Assembly (NCBI GenBank): GCA_020636435.1
Contig: JACJXX010000001.1
Span: forward strand, 3,303,001 to 3,367,000
DNA: 64,000 nt
From: Lewinellaceae bacterium
Lineage (GTDB): Bacteria > Bacteroidota > Bacteroidia > Chitinophagales > Saprospiraceae
Direction: 5' to 3'
The notes beneath the pieces were generated by a model. The model worked only from the letters and a program-made list of their open reading frames with translations. It was not told the DNA's origin and did not search any database. Made by a program: the position numbers and the translations under genes. Position 1 is the first letter of the stretch, and each line of letters begins with the position of its first letter. Shown here one piece after another: positions 17,846 through 27,314 of the stretch.

Positions 17846-20800
17846 TGCGGAAAGCCCCGATGCATCTGCTGGAAATACATTGCCGGAACCGATTGGCCGG
17901 GCTCTTGCTGCTGGCGCTGCTGGGCTGGAGCGTTCAGGGCATTTTTGCCCAGCGGGAACAGGCGCCGGAAGCTGCTCCTCCGCCGGCAAGACAGTGGATG
18001 GAACAGGCAGACTCCCTTTTTCAGCAAGAGCAATACGGCCTGGCCATCACCCGGCTGGAACAGGCACTGCAATGGTTTGGCATGCAGCGGCAGTGGCCCC
18101 GGTATACTCAGTGCCTAAACAGCCTGGCTACTAATTATTATTTTAACGGGCAAAGAGAAGAAGCGCTAAGCTACAACGCCCGGGCCATCCTCAGCGCCCG
18201 GAATCACCTGCCCGCCCGGGATACCCTGCTCGGCGATGCCTTCTATCGAAGAGCAGAGATACTGCTGGAAACCGGCGTGTTGGACAGCTCCATACACTAT
18301 TACCAACTGGCTGAACCGATATTCCGGCAGGCTAACCAGGGAGAGGACCTTGCCTTCTGTTATATTGGCCAGGCCGTGGGTTATTATTATTCCTCGGCTT
18401 ATGAAAGCCAGGAAACCAGCCTGGACAGCGCCCTGGCCACTGCCAGGCGTTTCCAACTGGAGGACAAAACCAGCTTTGCCATCATTTTCCAACTGTATGG
18501 AGTTTTGTACGATGTTCTTGGCGACTACGACAAGGCCCTCGACATTTCACACCAGGCCGTCGAAGTCTTCCGTTCCTCCTCCGGGCTGAGCGAGCAGGAT
18601 TCCCTTTTTCTCAGCGGCGCCTACAACAACATAGGAGGTTTCTATTATTCCAAGGGGGATTACGGCCAGGCTGTCGAGTACTACCAAAGGGCCATACGAA
18701 TGAAAGAAGAAGTGGATGACGATGCCCTCAGCAAGTTCACCACCTACAACAACCTCGCGCTGGCTTTTGCCCTGCAGGGAAATCAGGAAGGCGCCATACG
18801 AATGCTGGAAACCAGCAAAAAGCTACTGGAAGCCAACTCCGGCCCGGAAGTAGCCAAACGCCTCGTCGTGAATTACAATGCCATTGCCCGCAACTACCTG
18901 CTGGATGAAGAACCGGACAAGGCCCTGCCCTACCTGCAGCAGGCGTTGAGATTGTCGGCGCCCGGCCAGCCCGAACACTATGCGGTTTTTCGCAATTTTG
19001 GACAGGCCTACCTGCAACAAGGGCAGTATGACAAAGCGCTGGAAATGATGCAGCGATCGCTTTCCGAATTTCAAAGCACCTTTGGAAAAGCCCATCCCGG
19101 CATGTCAGAACGGTACCGAATGGTAGGGGAAACCCTCTGGAAGAGCGGCAGGTACGAAGAGGCGCTCGAACAGGCGCAGCAGGCCCTTGCCGTGCTGGCC
19201 CCCGGCCTGCCTGCCGGAGCGCCTTACCCGAACCCGCCGCCCGGCAGAGCCGGCAACCGCCTGGAAATGCTGCGGGCGCTGGAGCTCAAAGCCGCCGTCC
19301 TGTACGAATACTACGAACACCAGTCCGGGAATGAAAAAGGCCTTTTACTGGCCATGAACACCTACCAACTGCTCGGCGCGCTGACCGATAGCCTCCGCCG
19401 GGAGTTCCTCGCCCTGGACTCCAAACAGCAGCTCAGCCGGAACACCAAGAAGATTTACGAGAATGCCATCGCTACCGCCCTCCGCCTGCACCAATTGGAA
19501 GGAAAAGAACAATACCTGGAACAGGCCTTTGAGTTTGCAGAGCGCAACAAGGCTATCCTCATGCAGGAGCGCCTCCAGGATTCGGAGGCCAAGCTGTTCA
19601 CCGCCATCCCGGACAGCCTCCGGAACCAGGAGAAACAAATCAAGCGAGATCTCGCCTTCTACCAAAAGCAGCTCTTCGAAGAGCAGCGGTCGGAAGAACC
19701 GGATAGCCTGAAGATGGCCCTCTGGCAAAACAAGGCTTTCGACCTGAGCCGCGCCCTGGAAAAGCTGATCGGTACTCTGGAGCAGCAATACCCCAATTAT
19801 TACAGCCTGAAGTACCAGATTCCGGCCAGCCGGCTGGCTGACATTCAGGAAAAACTGCTCGCGGAAGAGGGATTGTTGATCGAATTTTTTGTCGGCGACA
19901 GTTCCCTGTTCGTGTTCTGCGTTAGCCCCCGGGGCATTCTGGCCAGAGAACTCGAACGGCCGCCGGGCTTCAAAGAAACCGTCCTCCAGTTTCGCGGCCA
20001 GTTGGCCCGCCCTCCTGCCGGAACGCCAATGGAGGCTTACCAGGCTTACTGCGAGCCGGCCTTTGCCCTCTATCAGTTTCTCCTGGCCCCCGTCCTGAAG
20101 GAACATCCCGGCGCCAAACAACTGTTCATCATTGCCGACGACGTGCTCAACTTCATCCCATTCGAAGCTTTGCTGGCAACCGAAGCCTCCTATGAGTCGC
20201 CAAACTACAACCGGCTCGATTTTTTGCTGAACCGCTACCGCATCAACTACAGCCCTTCCGCGGGCCTGCTGCTCAACCAGCAAAAAAACCGCTCCCGGCT
20301 GCCTGGCGCCATCCGGTGCCTGGTTTTTGCCCCTTCTTATGGCGACGGGCAATACACGGAGGCAGGGCCCGTCGAACAATTGCGGTCTGGCCCGGGAGCC
20401 CTTCCGGGGGCGCAGCAGGAAGCCCGGGCGCTGTCGAAGTACTTTTCCGGAGATTTTTTCTTTGGGGAGGCCGCTACTGAGCAGGCCTTCAAGAAAAATG
20501 CGCCGGGCTACGGGCTCATCCACCTGGCCATGCACGGCACTGCCGACCACGAACACCCGCTCTATTCCAAACTCATCTTTGGAGAAACGCCGGATACGGT
20601 GGAAGACAACCTCCTGCATACCTACGAGTTGTACAACCTGCAGCTGAACGCCCGCCTGGCCGTGCTCAGCGCCTGCGAAACGGGCTTCGGTAAGTTCATC
20701 CAGGGAGAGGGCGTGCTCAGCCTGGCCAGCGGGTTTTTGCATACCGGCTGCCCGAGCGTCACCATGAGCCTCTGGGAAGCACAGGATGCCGCCACCGCCC

Positions 20801-21060
20801 GCATTATGGAATACTACTACCAAAACCTGGCGGAGGGGCAACCCAAAGACGGCGCCCTGCAAGCGGCCAAACTGGCGTACATCAAAGCGCCGGCCAGCCA
20901 GAAGCACCCGTTCTACTGGGCTGCCTTCGTCAATATTGGAGACAATAGCCCGCTGATTCAGCCTTCCCGCTGGAGTTGGGGGTGGGCCGGAGCGCTGGCG
21001 CTGGGTTTGGTTTTTCTGGCAGGTGTGTGGATGAGAAGGCGGAGCAGCCGGAGACCTTAA
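17845..21060 (+). CDS. Secreted, membrane-anchored TPR-CHAT (caspase-like) protein
   Basis: 1071 residues. An N-terminal hydrophobic signal (LAGLLLLALLGWSVQGIFAQ) is followed by many TPR repeats to about residue 480 (for example GGFYYSKGDYGQAVEYYQRA), a helical linker with coiled-coil-like Gln/Glu content, and a CHAT domain at about 760-1035. The catalytic dyad of caspase-like CHAT proteases is intact: His897 in LIHLAMHG and Cys944 in LSACETG. A hydrophobic segment near the C-terminus (GWAGALALGLVFLAGVW) followed by RRRSSRR predicts a C-terminal anchor with the tail in the cytoplasm, so TPR and CHAT should sit in the periplasm. Known TPR-CHAT proteins in CRISPR III-E and gasdermin systems are cytoplasmic; this topology differs. 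Substrate unknown; proteolysis is inferred from the dyad. Confidence 0.88.
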   Translation: MRKAPMHLLEIHCRNRLAGLLLLALLGWSVQGIFAQREQAPEAAPPPARQWMEQADSLFQQEQYGLAITRLEQALQWFGMQRQWPRYTQCLNSLATNYYFNGQREEALSYNARAILSARNHLPARDTLLGDAFYRRAEILLETGVLDSSIHYYQLAEPIFRQANQGEDLAFCYIGQAVGYYYSSAYESQETSLDSALATARRFQLEDKTSFAIIFQLYGVLYDVLGDYDKALDISHQAVEVFRSSSGLSEQDSLFLSGAYNNIGGFYYSKGDYGQAVEYYQRAIRMKEEVDDDALSKFTTYNNLALAFALQGNQEGAIRMLETSKKLLEANSGPEVAKRLVVNYNAIARNYLLDEEPDKALPYLQQALRLSAPGQPEHYAVFRNFGQAYLQQGQYDKALEMMQRSLSEFQSTFGKAHPGMSERYRMVGETLWKSGRYEEALEQAQQALAVLAPGLPAGAPYPNPPPGRAGNRLEMLRALELKAAVLYEYYEHQSGNEKGLLLAMNTYQLLGALTDSLRREFLALDSKQQLSRNTKKIYENAIATALRLHQLEGKEQYLEQAFEFAERNKAILMQERLQDSEAKLFTAIPDSLRNQEKQIKRDLAFYQKQLFEEQRSEEPDSLKMALWQNKAFDLSRALEKLIGTLEQQYPNYYSLKYQIPASRLADIQEKLLAEEGLLIEFFVGDSSLFVFCVSPRGILARELERPPGFKETVLQFRGQLARPPAGTPMEAYQAYCEPAFALYQFLLAPVLKEHPGAKQLFIIADDVLNFIPFEALLATEASYESPNYNRLDFLLNRYRINYSPSAGLLLNQQKNRSRLPGAIRCLVFAPSYGDGQYTEAGPVEQLRSGPGALPGAQQEARALSKYFSGDFFFGEAATEQAFKKNAPGYGLIHLAMHGTADHEHPLYSKLIFGETPDTVEDNLLHTYELYNLQLNARLAVLSACETGFGKFIQGEGVLSLASGFLHTGCPSVTMSLWEAQDAATARIMEYYYQNLAEGQPKDGALQAAKLAYIKAPASQKHPFYWAAFVNIGDNSPLIQPSRWSWGWAGALALGLVFLAGVWMRRRSSRRP

Positions 21061-21094
21061 TCTGTTTTGTCAACCTTGTATTTCGATGATCTTA

Positions 21095-21116
21095 CCGTAT
21101 TTTTCCGGGAATACGG
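21095..21116 (+). terminator. Hairpin after the TPR-CHAT gene
   Basis: CCGTATT (21095-21101) pairs with AATACGG (21110-21116) around an 8-base loop, 35 bp after the stop. There is no T tract, so it may be a Rho-dependent end or a 3' stabiliser. Confidence 0.4.
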
Positions 21117-21328
21117 AACAAGGCTGGAAAGAGGCTTTGCGCCTTTTCGCATTTGCCTGTTAAGTGCGAAAGGCTTTCTTCCCGGTTCCTTACTCCTCCC
21201 CTTCCGTCAAAACCATTTATTCCCTACTTTTACTTGCATTTGTTGAAAAGCCCCCCTTAATTGGCGCTAAATTCGAACCAGGAACAATTTTCCCCGTTAA
21301 AAAGTACGGCGCAAATAGCACTTACCTA

Positions 21329-21336
21329 TATATTTG
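21329..21336 (+). promoter_or_regulatory. -7 element of the sucA promoter
   Basis: TATATTTG matches TAnnTTTG exactly and lies 31 bp before the sucA ATG. No TTG is present at the expected -33 position, so strength or activation may differ. The rest of 21117-21328 is unremarkable AT-rich sequence. Confidence 0.5.
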
Positions 21337-21367
21337 TTCTTCAAAATCTAATGTAAAGTGAAAAGAG

Positions 21368-24142
21368 ATGAGTGATTTTTCTTTTATAGCCAACGCACAC
21401 CCCTCGTACATCGAATCGATGTATGAAAAATACCAGCAGGACCCGGGGCTGGTGGAAGAAAGCTGGCGGGCTTTTTTCAAAGGGTTCGATTTTGCCCACA
21501 GCACCAACGGCCACAGCGAGAACGGCGCCACTGCCACCGCTCCTGTATCGGCCAACCTGGAAAGGGAGTTCAAAGCCCTGGCTCTGATCAAGGCTTTCCG
21601 CAACCGGGGCCACCTGCTTTCCACCACCAACCCGATCCGGCAACGCCGCGACCGCCGCCCCCACCTCAACCTCGACGACTTTGGGCTCAGCGAAGAGGAC
21701 ATGAACGCCGTTTGTGCCGCCGGCCAGGAGGTCGGCCTGAAAAATGCCACCCTGAAGGAGATCATAGACCACATGAAAAAGGTCTACTGCGGCAATATAG
21801 GCATCGAATACCACCATATTCAGGATCGCGAAAAGCGCCGCTGGATACGCAATAAGATCGAATCCGCCCACCCGGATACCGCCTTTGGGCTGAGCATCGA
21901 CAAGAAGCGCCGCATCCTGGAAAAGCTGAACGGCGCCGTAGTGTTCGAAAAATTCCTGCATACCAAGTACATCGGCCAGAAACGCTTCTCCCTGGAAGGA
22001 GGCGAAACCGCTATTGTCGCCATCGACGGCATCATCAATACCGGAGCGGAAGACAAAGTGGAGGAGGTAATCATCGGCATGGCGCACCGCGGCCGCCTCA
22101 ACGTGCTGGCCAACGTCATGGGCAAGACCTACGGGCAGATTTTCAACGAATTCGAAGGCACCGCCGTGCCGGACCTGAGCTTCGGCGACGGCGACGTGAA
22201 ATACCACCTGGGCTTCTCCTCTCAGGTCGAAACGCCATCCGGCAAAACGGTGCACCTGAAGCTCACGCCCAACCCTTCCCACCTGGAGGCGGTCAACCCC
22301 GTCGTAGAAGGCTTTGCCCGCGCCAAGGCCGACATTTTGTACGATAGCGACTACGACCGCATCCTGCCCATCCTCATCCATGGCGATGCGGCCCTGGCGG
22401 GCCAGGGCATCGCTTACGAAACGGTGCAGATGAGCCAGCTGGAAGGATACTATACCGGAGGGACCATCCACTTCGTGATCAACAACCAGATCGGTTTTAC
22501 GACGGACTTCGACGACGCCCGCTCCTCTACCTACAGCACCGGAGTGGCCAATGTGGTGCAGGCGCCGGTTTTCCACGTCAATGGCGACGACCCTGAGGCC
22601 GTGCTTTGGGTTTCCGAATTCGCGGTGGAGTACCGCCAGAAGTTCAATAACGACGTCTTTATCGATATGGTCTGTTACCGCCGGCATGGCCACAACGAGG
22701 GCGACGACCCGCAGTTTACCCAGCCGGAAATGTACAAGATCATCAAGAACCACCCCAATCCGAGGGAAATCTACAACAAAAAACTGATCGACCGCGGCGA
22801 GGTCGACAGAGAACTGGCGGAAGAGATGGAGGAATCCTTCTGGAACGGCCTGCAACATCGCCTCGACGAGGTACGGGAACACCCCCTGCCCTATGAATAC
22901 CAGGAACCGGAACAGGCCTGGCGGGCGCTCAACAAGGCCACCACTCCCGAAGATTTTGAAGAATCCCCGGAGACCGGCCTGGAACGGGAGCGCCTCGACA
23001 AACTCATCAAACACCTGATGACGATACCCGAGGGGTTCCATCCCCTCAGCAAGATCAACCGCTTGTTGAAAGGAAAAGAGAAGCAACTGGAAGACAACAA
23101 CCTGGACTGGGCGATGGGCGAGCTGATGGCTTACGGCAGCATCCTCCAGGATGGCAGCAATGTACGCATGAGCGGCCAGGACGTCCGCCGGGGTACGTTT
23201 TCCCACCGGCACGCCGTCCTGCGAGATGCGAAGACCTACGAACCCTACAACCGCATCAACCACATTCAGGAGCAGCAGGGCAAATTCCTCATTTACAACT
23301 CCCTGTTATCCGAGTTTGGCGTGCTGGGTTTCGAGTATGGATACTCGCTGGCCTCTCCCGACACCCTGGTCATCTGGGAAGCCCAATTCGGAGACTTTTA
23401 CAACGGCGCACAGACCATAGTAGACCAGTTCATCTCAGCGGGCGAGTCCAAATGGCGGCGCATGAGCGGGCTGGTAATGTTGTTGCCCCATGGCTACGAG
23501 GGGCAGGGGCCCGAGCACTCCAGCGCCCGCCTGGAGCGCTTCCTGCAGTCCTGCGCCGAGTTCAATATGACAGTGGCCAACGTGACCACTCCGGCCAACT
23601 TCTTCCACCTGATGCGCCGGCAGTTGGCGCGCCCCTTCCGCAAACCCCTGGTTGTGATGTCCCCCAAATCTTTATTGCGGCATCCGGAATGCATTTCCAA
23701 TGTAACTGAATTTGAATCCGGCACCCGCTTCCAGGAAGTCTACGACGATCCGGAGGCAGGGCCAAAGAACGGAAAGGATATAAAGCGCCTGCTGTTGTGC
23801 ACCGGCAAAGTATACTACGACCTGCTGGAGAAAAAGCGCAATGACAAACGCGACGATGTGGCCATTGTGAGAGTGGAGCAGCTTTACCCGCTGCCGGCCC
23901 GGCAACTGCGGGCAGCCTTCGAGCGGTACCCCAATGCCAAAGCGATCTGGGTGCAGGAAGAGCCTTCCAACATGGGCGCCTGGCAATACATGCACTCCAT
24001 CTTTGTCAATAAGGAACTGGGCCTGGACGTCGACCTGCAGCTCGTGGCCCGCAAGTCGAGCGCTTCGCCGGCCACCGGCTTCAAAAAGGTCCACGACCAG
24101 CAGCAGGAGAGGATTGTAAAGGAGGCTTTTGGGGAGGGGTAG
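21368..24142 (+). CDS. sucA: 2-oxoglutarate dehydrogenase E1 component
   Basis: 924 residues, full length for thiamine-diphosphate E1 of the 2-oxoglutarate dehydrogenase complex, which decarboxylates 2-oxoglutarate in the TCA cycle and passes the succinyl group to lipoyl-E2. Seen in order: N-terminal ANAHPSYIESMYEKYQQDP, the GIEYHHI segment, GMAHRGRLNVLANV, the cofactor segment HGDAALAGQGIAYET, VICYRRHGHNEGDDPQFTQP-like sequence, and the transketolase-like C-terminal half with EAQFGDFYNGAQ and LLPHGYEGQGPEHSSAR. sucB (E2), often adjacent, is not in the window. Confidence 0.97.
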   Translation: MSDFSFIANAHPSYIESMYEKYQQDPGLVEESWRAFFKGFDFAHSTNGHSENGATATAPVSANLEREFKALALIKAFRNRGHLLSTTNPIRQRRDRRPHLNLDDFGLSEEDMNAVCAAGQEVGLKNATLKEIIDHMKKVYCGNIGIEYHHIQDREKRRWIRNKIESAHPDTAFGLSIDKKRRILEKLNGAVVFEKFLHTKYIGQKRFSLEGGETAIVAIDGIINTGAEDKVEEVIIGMAHRGRLNVLANVMGKTYGQIFNEFEGTAVPDLSFGDGDVKYHLGFSSQVETPSGKTVHLKLTPNPSHLEAVNPVVEGFARAKADILYDSDYDRILPILIHGDAALAGQGIAYETVQMSQLEGYYTGGTIHFVINNQIGFTTDFDDARSSTYSTGVANVVQAPVFHVNGDDPEAVLWVSEFAVEYRQKFNNDVFIDMVCYRRHGHNEGDDPQFTQPEMYKIIKNHPNPREIYNKKLIDRGEVDRELAEEMEESFWNGLQHRLDEVREHPLPYEYQEPEQAWRALNKATTPEDFEESPETGLERERLDKLIKHLMTIPEGFHPLSKINRLLKGKEKQLEDNNLDWAMGELMAYGSILQDGSNVRMSGQDVRRGTFSHRHAVLRDAKTYEPYNRINHIQEQQGKFLIYNSLLSEFGVLGFEYGYSLASPDTLVIWEAQFGDFYNGAQTIVDQFISAGESKWRRMSGLVMLLPHGYEGQGPEHSSARLERFLQSCAEFNMTVANVTTPANFFHLMRRQLARPFRKPLVVMSPKSLLRHPECISNVTEFESGTRFQEVYDDPEAGPKNGKDIKRLLLCTGKVYYDLLEKKRNDKRDDVAIVRVEQLYPLPARQLRAAFERYPNAKAIWVQEEPSNMGAWQYMHSIFVNKELGLDVDLQLVARKSSASPATGFKKVHDQQQERIVKEAFGEG

Positions 24143-24182
24143 CGGGCTATCCGCCTAAGGTTGACCAGGTGATGCTTAGAAG

Positions 24183-24325
24183 GTGTACGATGTACGGGCA
24201 AGCGGTAGCGTGAGCTGTGTACGGTGTACGAGGCCAAAATGGGGCGATCTTCCGGGTGACCAATGTTAGAAAGGTAGCCGGTGTAGCAGGTTCAAGGTTT
24301 GAGGTTCAAGGTTCAAGGTTCAAAC
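24183..24325. repeat. GTGTACGATGTACG repeat block and GGTTCAA tandem tract
   Basis: At 24183-24235 a segment of the form GTGTACGATGTACGGG...TGTGTACGGTGTACGAGGCC occurs; a diverged version is at 28350-28403. At about 24288-24325 GGTTCAA/GGTTTGA units are tandemly repeated, and the same heptamer resumes on the far side of the inserted element at 24560-24590. No coding capacity. Confidence 0.6.
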
Positions 24326-24326
24326 A

Positions 24327-24558
24327 GTGATTTCGGTTAATAAAAACCCTACTTTGAAATTGTCGATTTGTTGACAAATAGAGCCTTATGAATTTAAATT
24401 AATTTAATTTGTTAACGCTAACCCACATCCTCTTGGAAAAAATCAATCGACAATCCACCTTGAAAGGTAAAACCCCAATAAAATTGGGTGAAATTCACCT
24501 TATGGGAAGGATTTCAAAGGATTATTTCAGAAGTGGAGGTTCTGTTAACCGAAATCAC
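24327..24558. mobile_element. AT-rich MITE-like element with GTGATTTCGGTTAA ends
   Basis: Left end GTGATTTCGGTTAA (24327-24340) is the perfect inverted complement of the right end TTAACCGAAATCAC (24545-24558), and imperfect pairing continues inward through ACTTT...GAAAT. Length 232 bp. It is much more AT-rich than its surroundings and contains internal palindromes (TTAAATTAATTTAA; ACCCCAAT...ATTGGGT). It sits inside the GGTTCAA tandem tract, which continues on both sides. No ORF of substance. Confidence 0.6.
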
Positions 24559-24601
24559 CGTTCAAAGTTCAAGGTTCAAGGTTGTTGGACCTTGAACCAC
24601 G

Positions 24602-25108
24602 CTAATGCTGATGCCCGCCCTCCCCGTGCACATGGCCATGTTCGACTTCGGTATCCGTAGCCTGGCGGACTTCTGTTATATTGCCGGTAAAGTACAGGTC
24701 AACGCCCGCCATGGGGTGGTTGAAATCCATCAGCACGTCCTCTCCCTGCAGCTCTTTGACCGTGCCCAGCAACTGGTTGCCTTCGCCATCTCTCATCGGT
24801 ATGACTTTACCCACCAGGAGGAGGTCGGTAGCCAGTTCGCCGTCTATGACGAAACTGCTTTGGGGAATGGCCACCACTGCCTCCGGGTCGTACGTTCCGT
24901 AGGCCTCGCCGCTTTGAATGCCGAAGGCGAAGGTATCTCCCGTCGTTTTACCTGCTAATTGGCGCTCGAATTCCGGGATCATCTGGCCGGCGCCATACAG
25001 AAAAACCAGGGGTTCTTTGCCGTGAGTTTCCTCAATAAGGTTTCCTTCCGAACTGCCCTCCTGCAGTTTATAGTGCAAAGTGACTACTTTATTTTTTTCA
25101 ATTACCAT
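24602..25108 (-). CDS. FKBP-type peptidyl-prolyl isomerase, SlyD-like
   Basis: 168 residues: FKBP core with inserted flap. Seen: VVTLHYKLQ, the PLVFLYGAGQMIPEFERQL segment that contributes to the active site, the insert GEAYGTYDPEAVVAIP, and DFNHPMAGVDLYFTGNI. The tail is His-rich (EHGHVHGEGGHQH), as in SlyD, which binds Ni2+ and acts as a chaperone and prolyl isomerase in the cytoplasm. No signal peptide. Monocistronic and divergent from the TPR gene at 25312 over a 203-bp gap in which I see no clear promoter. Confidence 0.92.
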   Translation of the reverse strand: MVIEKNKVVTLHYKLQEGSSEGNLIEETHGKEPLVFLYGAGQMIPEFERQLAGKTTGDTFAFGIQSGEAYGTYDPEAVVAIPQSSFVIDGELATDLLLVGKVIPMRDGEGNQLLGTVKELQGEDVLMDFNHPMAGVDLYFTGNITEVRQATDTEVEHGHVHGEGGHQH

Positions 25109-25311
25109 AAGCGAAATTTAAGTTAAAAAGGTAGGCCGGCAAGGTAGGGAATAATATCAAAGCATCGAAATTTAGAATGCCTATTCTCGTTACTTGCCTG
25201 CCACAGCTGCGTCTGACGTTAAATGAATTTTAACATAGATGGGGGAATATTTGTTTGTTTCCCGATCCGTTGCAGAGCATCAAGGCAACATTTAATGAAA
25301 AATAAGCCAGT

Positions 25312-26088
25312 ATGTGGAAAGATATAATGGTGGATGGCACAAACGGGTTCCATAAGCAGATGGACTTCAGCTTGCCGGAAGCCATACGTGTAGACCAGCA
25401 GAGGTTGCTCCCTTCTTCAAAGGCTATGGCGGAGGCACAAGCGCCTCATCCACTATTTTTGCCGGAGGGCCAGGAGGATTCCTCGCGTTTCCTGAAACAA
25501 GTAGCTAAATGCAGCGAGGGCCTGGACAATTCAGCGGAACTGCGAGCCGGCCTGGAGCAGTCCATCAGCTACTACCGCAACCTGAATGAAGCGGGCCAGC
25601 TAAAACTGGCGGAAGCATTGCAACAGTTGGGTGCCCTGCACCATAAAGAAGGCACCCGGCAGAAAGCCCTAAGCTGCTATGAAGAGAGCTTGTCCCTGCT
25701 TCGGCAACTGCCGGCTGATGACGCAGCAGCCCCTATGGCCCGGGCGCTGAAGCAAACCGGAAGCATACACTACGAGATGCAACGCCTCCCGGAAGCCTTC
25801 CACTACTTTGAGAAGGCCCTGGATATTGCCACGAAAAGCGCTTGCCCTCCATCGGATTCCGAGAAACTGGAAGCAGCGGCCATTGCCACCCTCTCCGCAG
25901 CCATTCAGATGGAAATCGCCATAGAAGGGCAGGCAAAAGCAACCGGGCAACAGGCCTCCCACTTCATCGCTTTGGCGGAAAAATTCATGGAGGGATTGAA
26001 TGAGGAAGGCCGTTTGGTTAAAAAACGGATGGAAGAGCTGAAGTACATGAACAGGGTGTTGAAGGGGATGTTGCAGGTGGATGGTTAA
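25312..26088 (+). CDS. Cytoplasmic TPR protein of unknown function
   Basis: 258 residues without signal peptide. Two or three TPR units are visible in the middle: LAEALQQLGALHHKEGTRQKALSCYEESLSLL and ARALKQTGSIHYEMQRLPEAFHYFEKALDIA (quoted in parts; residues about 95-185). The N-terminal 60 residues are low in structure and the C-terminus is helical (KKRMEELKYMNRVL). TPRs suggest a protein-protein adaptor. The partner is unknown, and neighbours give no hint. It converges on the CoiA-like gene with 12 bp between stops. Confidence 0.75.
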   Translation: MWKDIMVDGTNGFHKQMDFSLPEAIRVDQQRLLPSSKAMAEAQAPHPLFLPEGQEDSSRFLKQVAKCSEGLDNSAELRAGLEQSISYYRNLNEAGQLKLAEALQQLGALHHKEGTRQKALSCYEESLSLLRQLPADDAAAPMARALKQTGSIHYEMQRLPEAFHYFEKALDIATKSACPPSDSEKLEAAAIATLSAAIQMEIAIEGQAKATGQQASHFIALAEKFMEGLNEEGRLVKKRMEELKYMNRVLKGMLQVDG

Positions 26089-26100
26089 ATGGTTATATGG

Positions 26101-27042
26101 CTAAACACTACTCGCCCAGCCCACCGCCCTCGGCAGGGGCAGATGCCCCCAGCAACGCACCGCCAGGGGCAGTTGCGGCACTTCTTCAAAGCCGGCAATG
26201 GCTTTTTCGTAAATGACTTCAAAACAACGGTGGCAGTACAGGCAGTCCTGCCAGAGGTTGGCATAGCCTTCCCCTTTCCGAAAGCCGGAATGCCACCGCC
26301 TTTTTTCCAACGGGCAGCCAGGCACGATATAGCCGTGATAGCCTTTAAAATAACGGTGTTTTGCCGGCCGTTCGGCCGCTTGCTTGCGCAGCTTATACTC
26401 AATGCGCTGTTGCTTGTCGTTGAAGAGCCAGCGCTTGTGTTCCAGGCCCTGCACCAGTTCCTGCTCAAAGGCAGCGGCCTGGAATTGCCCCCGATCTTTG
26501 GCCAACTGCCGGTAAATTGCAAGGGCATCTATTTCAATAGCCGAAAGCCCCTGTTTTTTCAGCCACCGAACTTTCTCGCTCCCGGAAGGATGAGAAACGA
26601 CAATCTCCACCAGCAACCGCTTCTTTGACCCCGTTTCCAGGATAATGTCCGGCACTACCCTTCCCAGATGTTGCTCCAGGCGTACCCGCTCAAAGCGCAG
26701 CAGTTGAGCTTCGAAGATAGGAGCCGTCTGCCGGTGCAGGAAAACGGCAGGCACGGCCACTCGCCGCACCCGCCCGAAGATTTCCTTGGCCTTCAGGTGC
26801 AGGCACGTCTCCAGGGCATCGGCACAGGCAGCGCCCCGGTAATGGGCAAAATGATGGGCTTGCCTGGCGCCCTTCTTCGCCACCAACGGAGCGCCGCAGG
26901 CCGGGCAGGCGCATTCGCAGGCCAGCCCTCTGGGCACTTCCTCTATGCTGAGCAATTGATGGCCGCGCAGGCCGAAGGGGATGTGGGTAGCAGCATTGGG
27001 GATGTGGTGGTTCGGTAGGAGGGGTTTCGGGTGCCGGTTCAT
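26101..27042 (-). CDS. Competence CoiA-like protein (nuclease-like domain)
   Basis: 313 residues. The N-terminal part has a CPAC zinc-ribbon pair (46-49) and the HHFAH motif (63-67) diagnostic of CoiA-like proteins (C..C...KG..R.HHFAH). A PD-(D/E)XK-type core follows: VVPDIIL with Asp132 and LLVEIVVSH with Glu146, where the usual Lys/Gln position is Val. A second Cys pair, CLYCHRC, lies near 267. CoiA promotes recombination during natural transformation in Firmicutes; in Bacteroidota the role is not established. Divergent from the cytochrome gene. Confidence 0.75.
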   Translation of the reverse strand: MNRHPKPLLPNHHIPNAATHIPFGLRGHQLLSIEEVPRGLACECACPACGAPLVAKKGARQAHHFAHYRGAACADALETCLHLKAKEIFGRVRRVAVPAVFLHRQTAPIFEAQLLRFERVRLEQHLGRVVPDIILETGSKKRLLVEIVVSHPSGSEKVRWLKKQGLSAIEIDALAIYRQLAKDRGQFQAAAFEQELVQGLEHKRWLFNDKQQRIEYKLRKQAAERPAKHRYFKGYHGYIVPGCPLEKRRWHSGFRKGEGYANLWQDCLYCHRCFEVIYEKAIAGFEEVPQLPLAVRCWGHLPLPRAVGWASSV

Positions 27043-27314
27043 TGTAAAAATACTTTTGATAGCACCTTAAGATAAGACACATTTTCGTTTGAAACAAAAA
27101 AATCAATACTGACTGTGCAAAGAAATTATTTCACAGGCAAGGCACCGCCGCCTGTGGCAATTTTGAAAATTTATTTTACCTATTCCATAACCTCGTTTTT
27201 TATTTTATCTCATCTTTGAGTAGTCTTTCCGGGCCTCCTCTGGCTGCCATTTAAAGCGCGCCAGAAAGGCGGAAGGGATCATTTACCGTTATTATCACCT
27301 AAAAATGCATTGTC

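Noticed and set aside
17845..21060. TPR-CHAT protein as part of a CRISPR type III-E or gasdermin system
   Set aside because: No CRISPR array, cas7-11-like or gasdermin gene is nearby, and signal peptide plus C-terminal anchor place it outside the cytoplasm.
21341..23263. A 640-residue minus-strand frame opposite sucA
   Set aside because: Shadow of sucA; no motif, and it starts within the E1 coding region.
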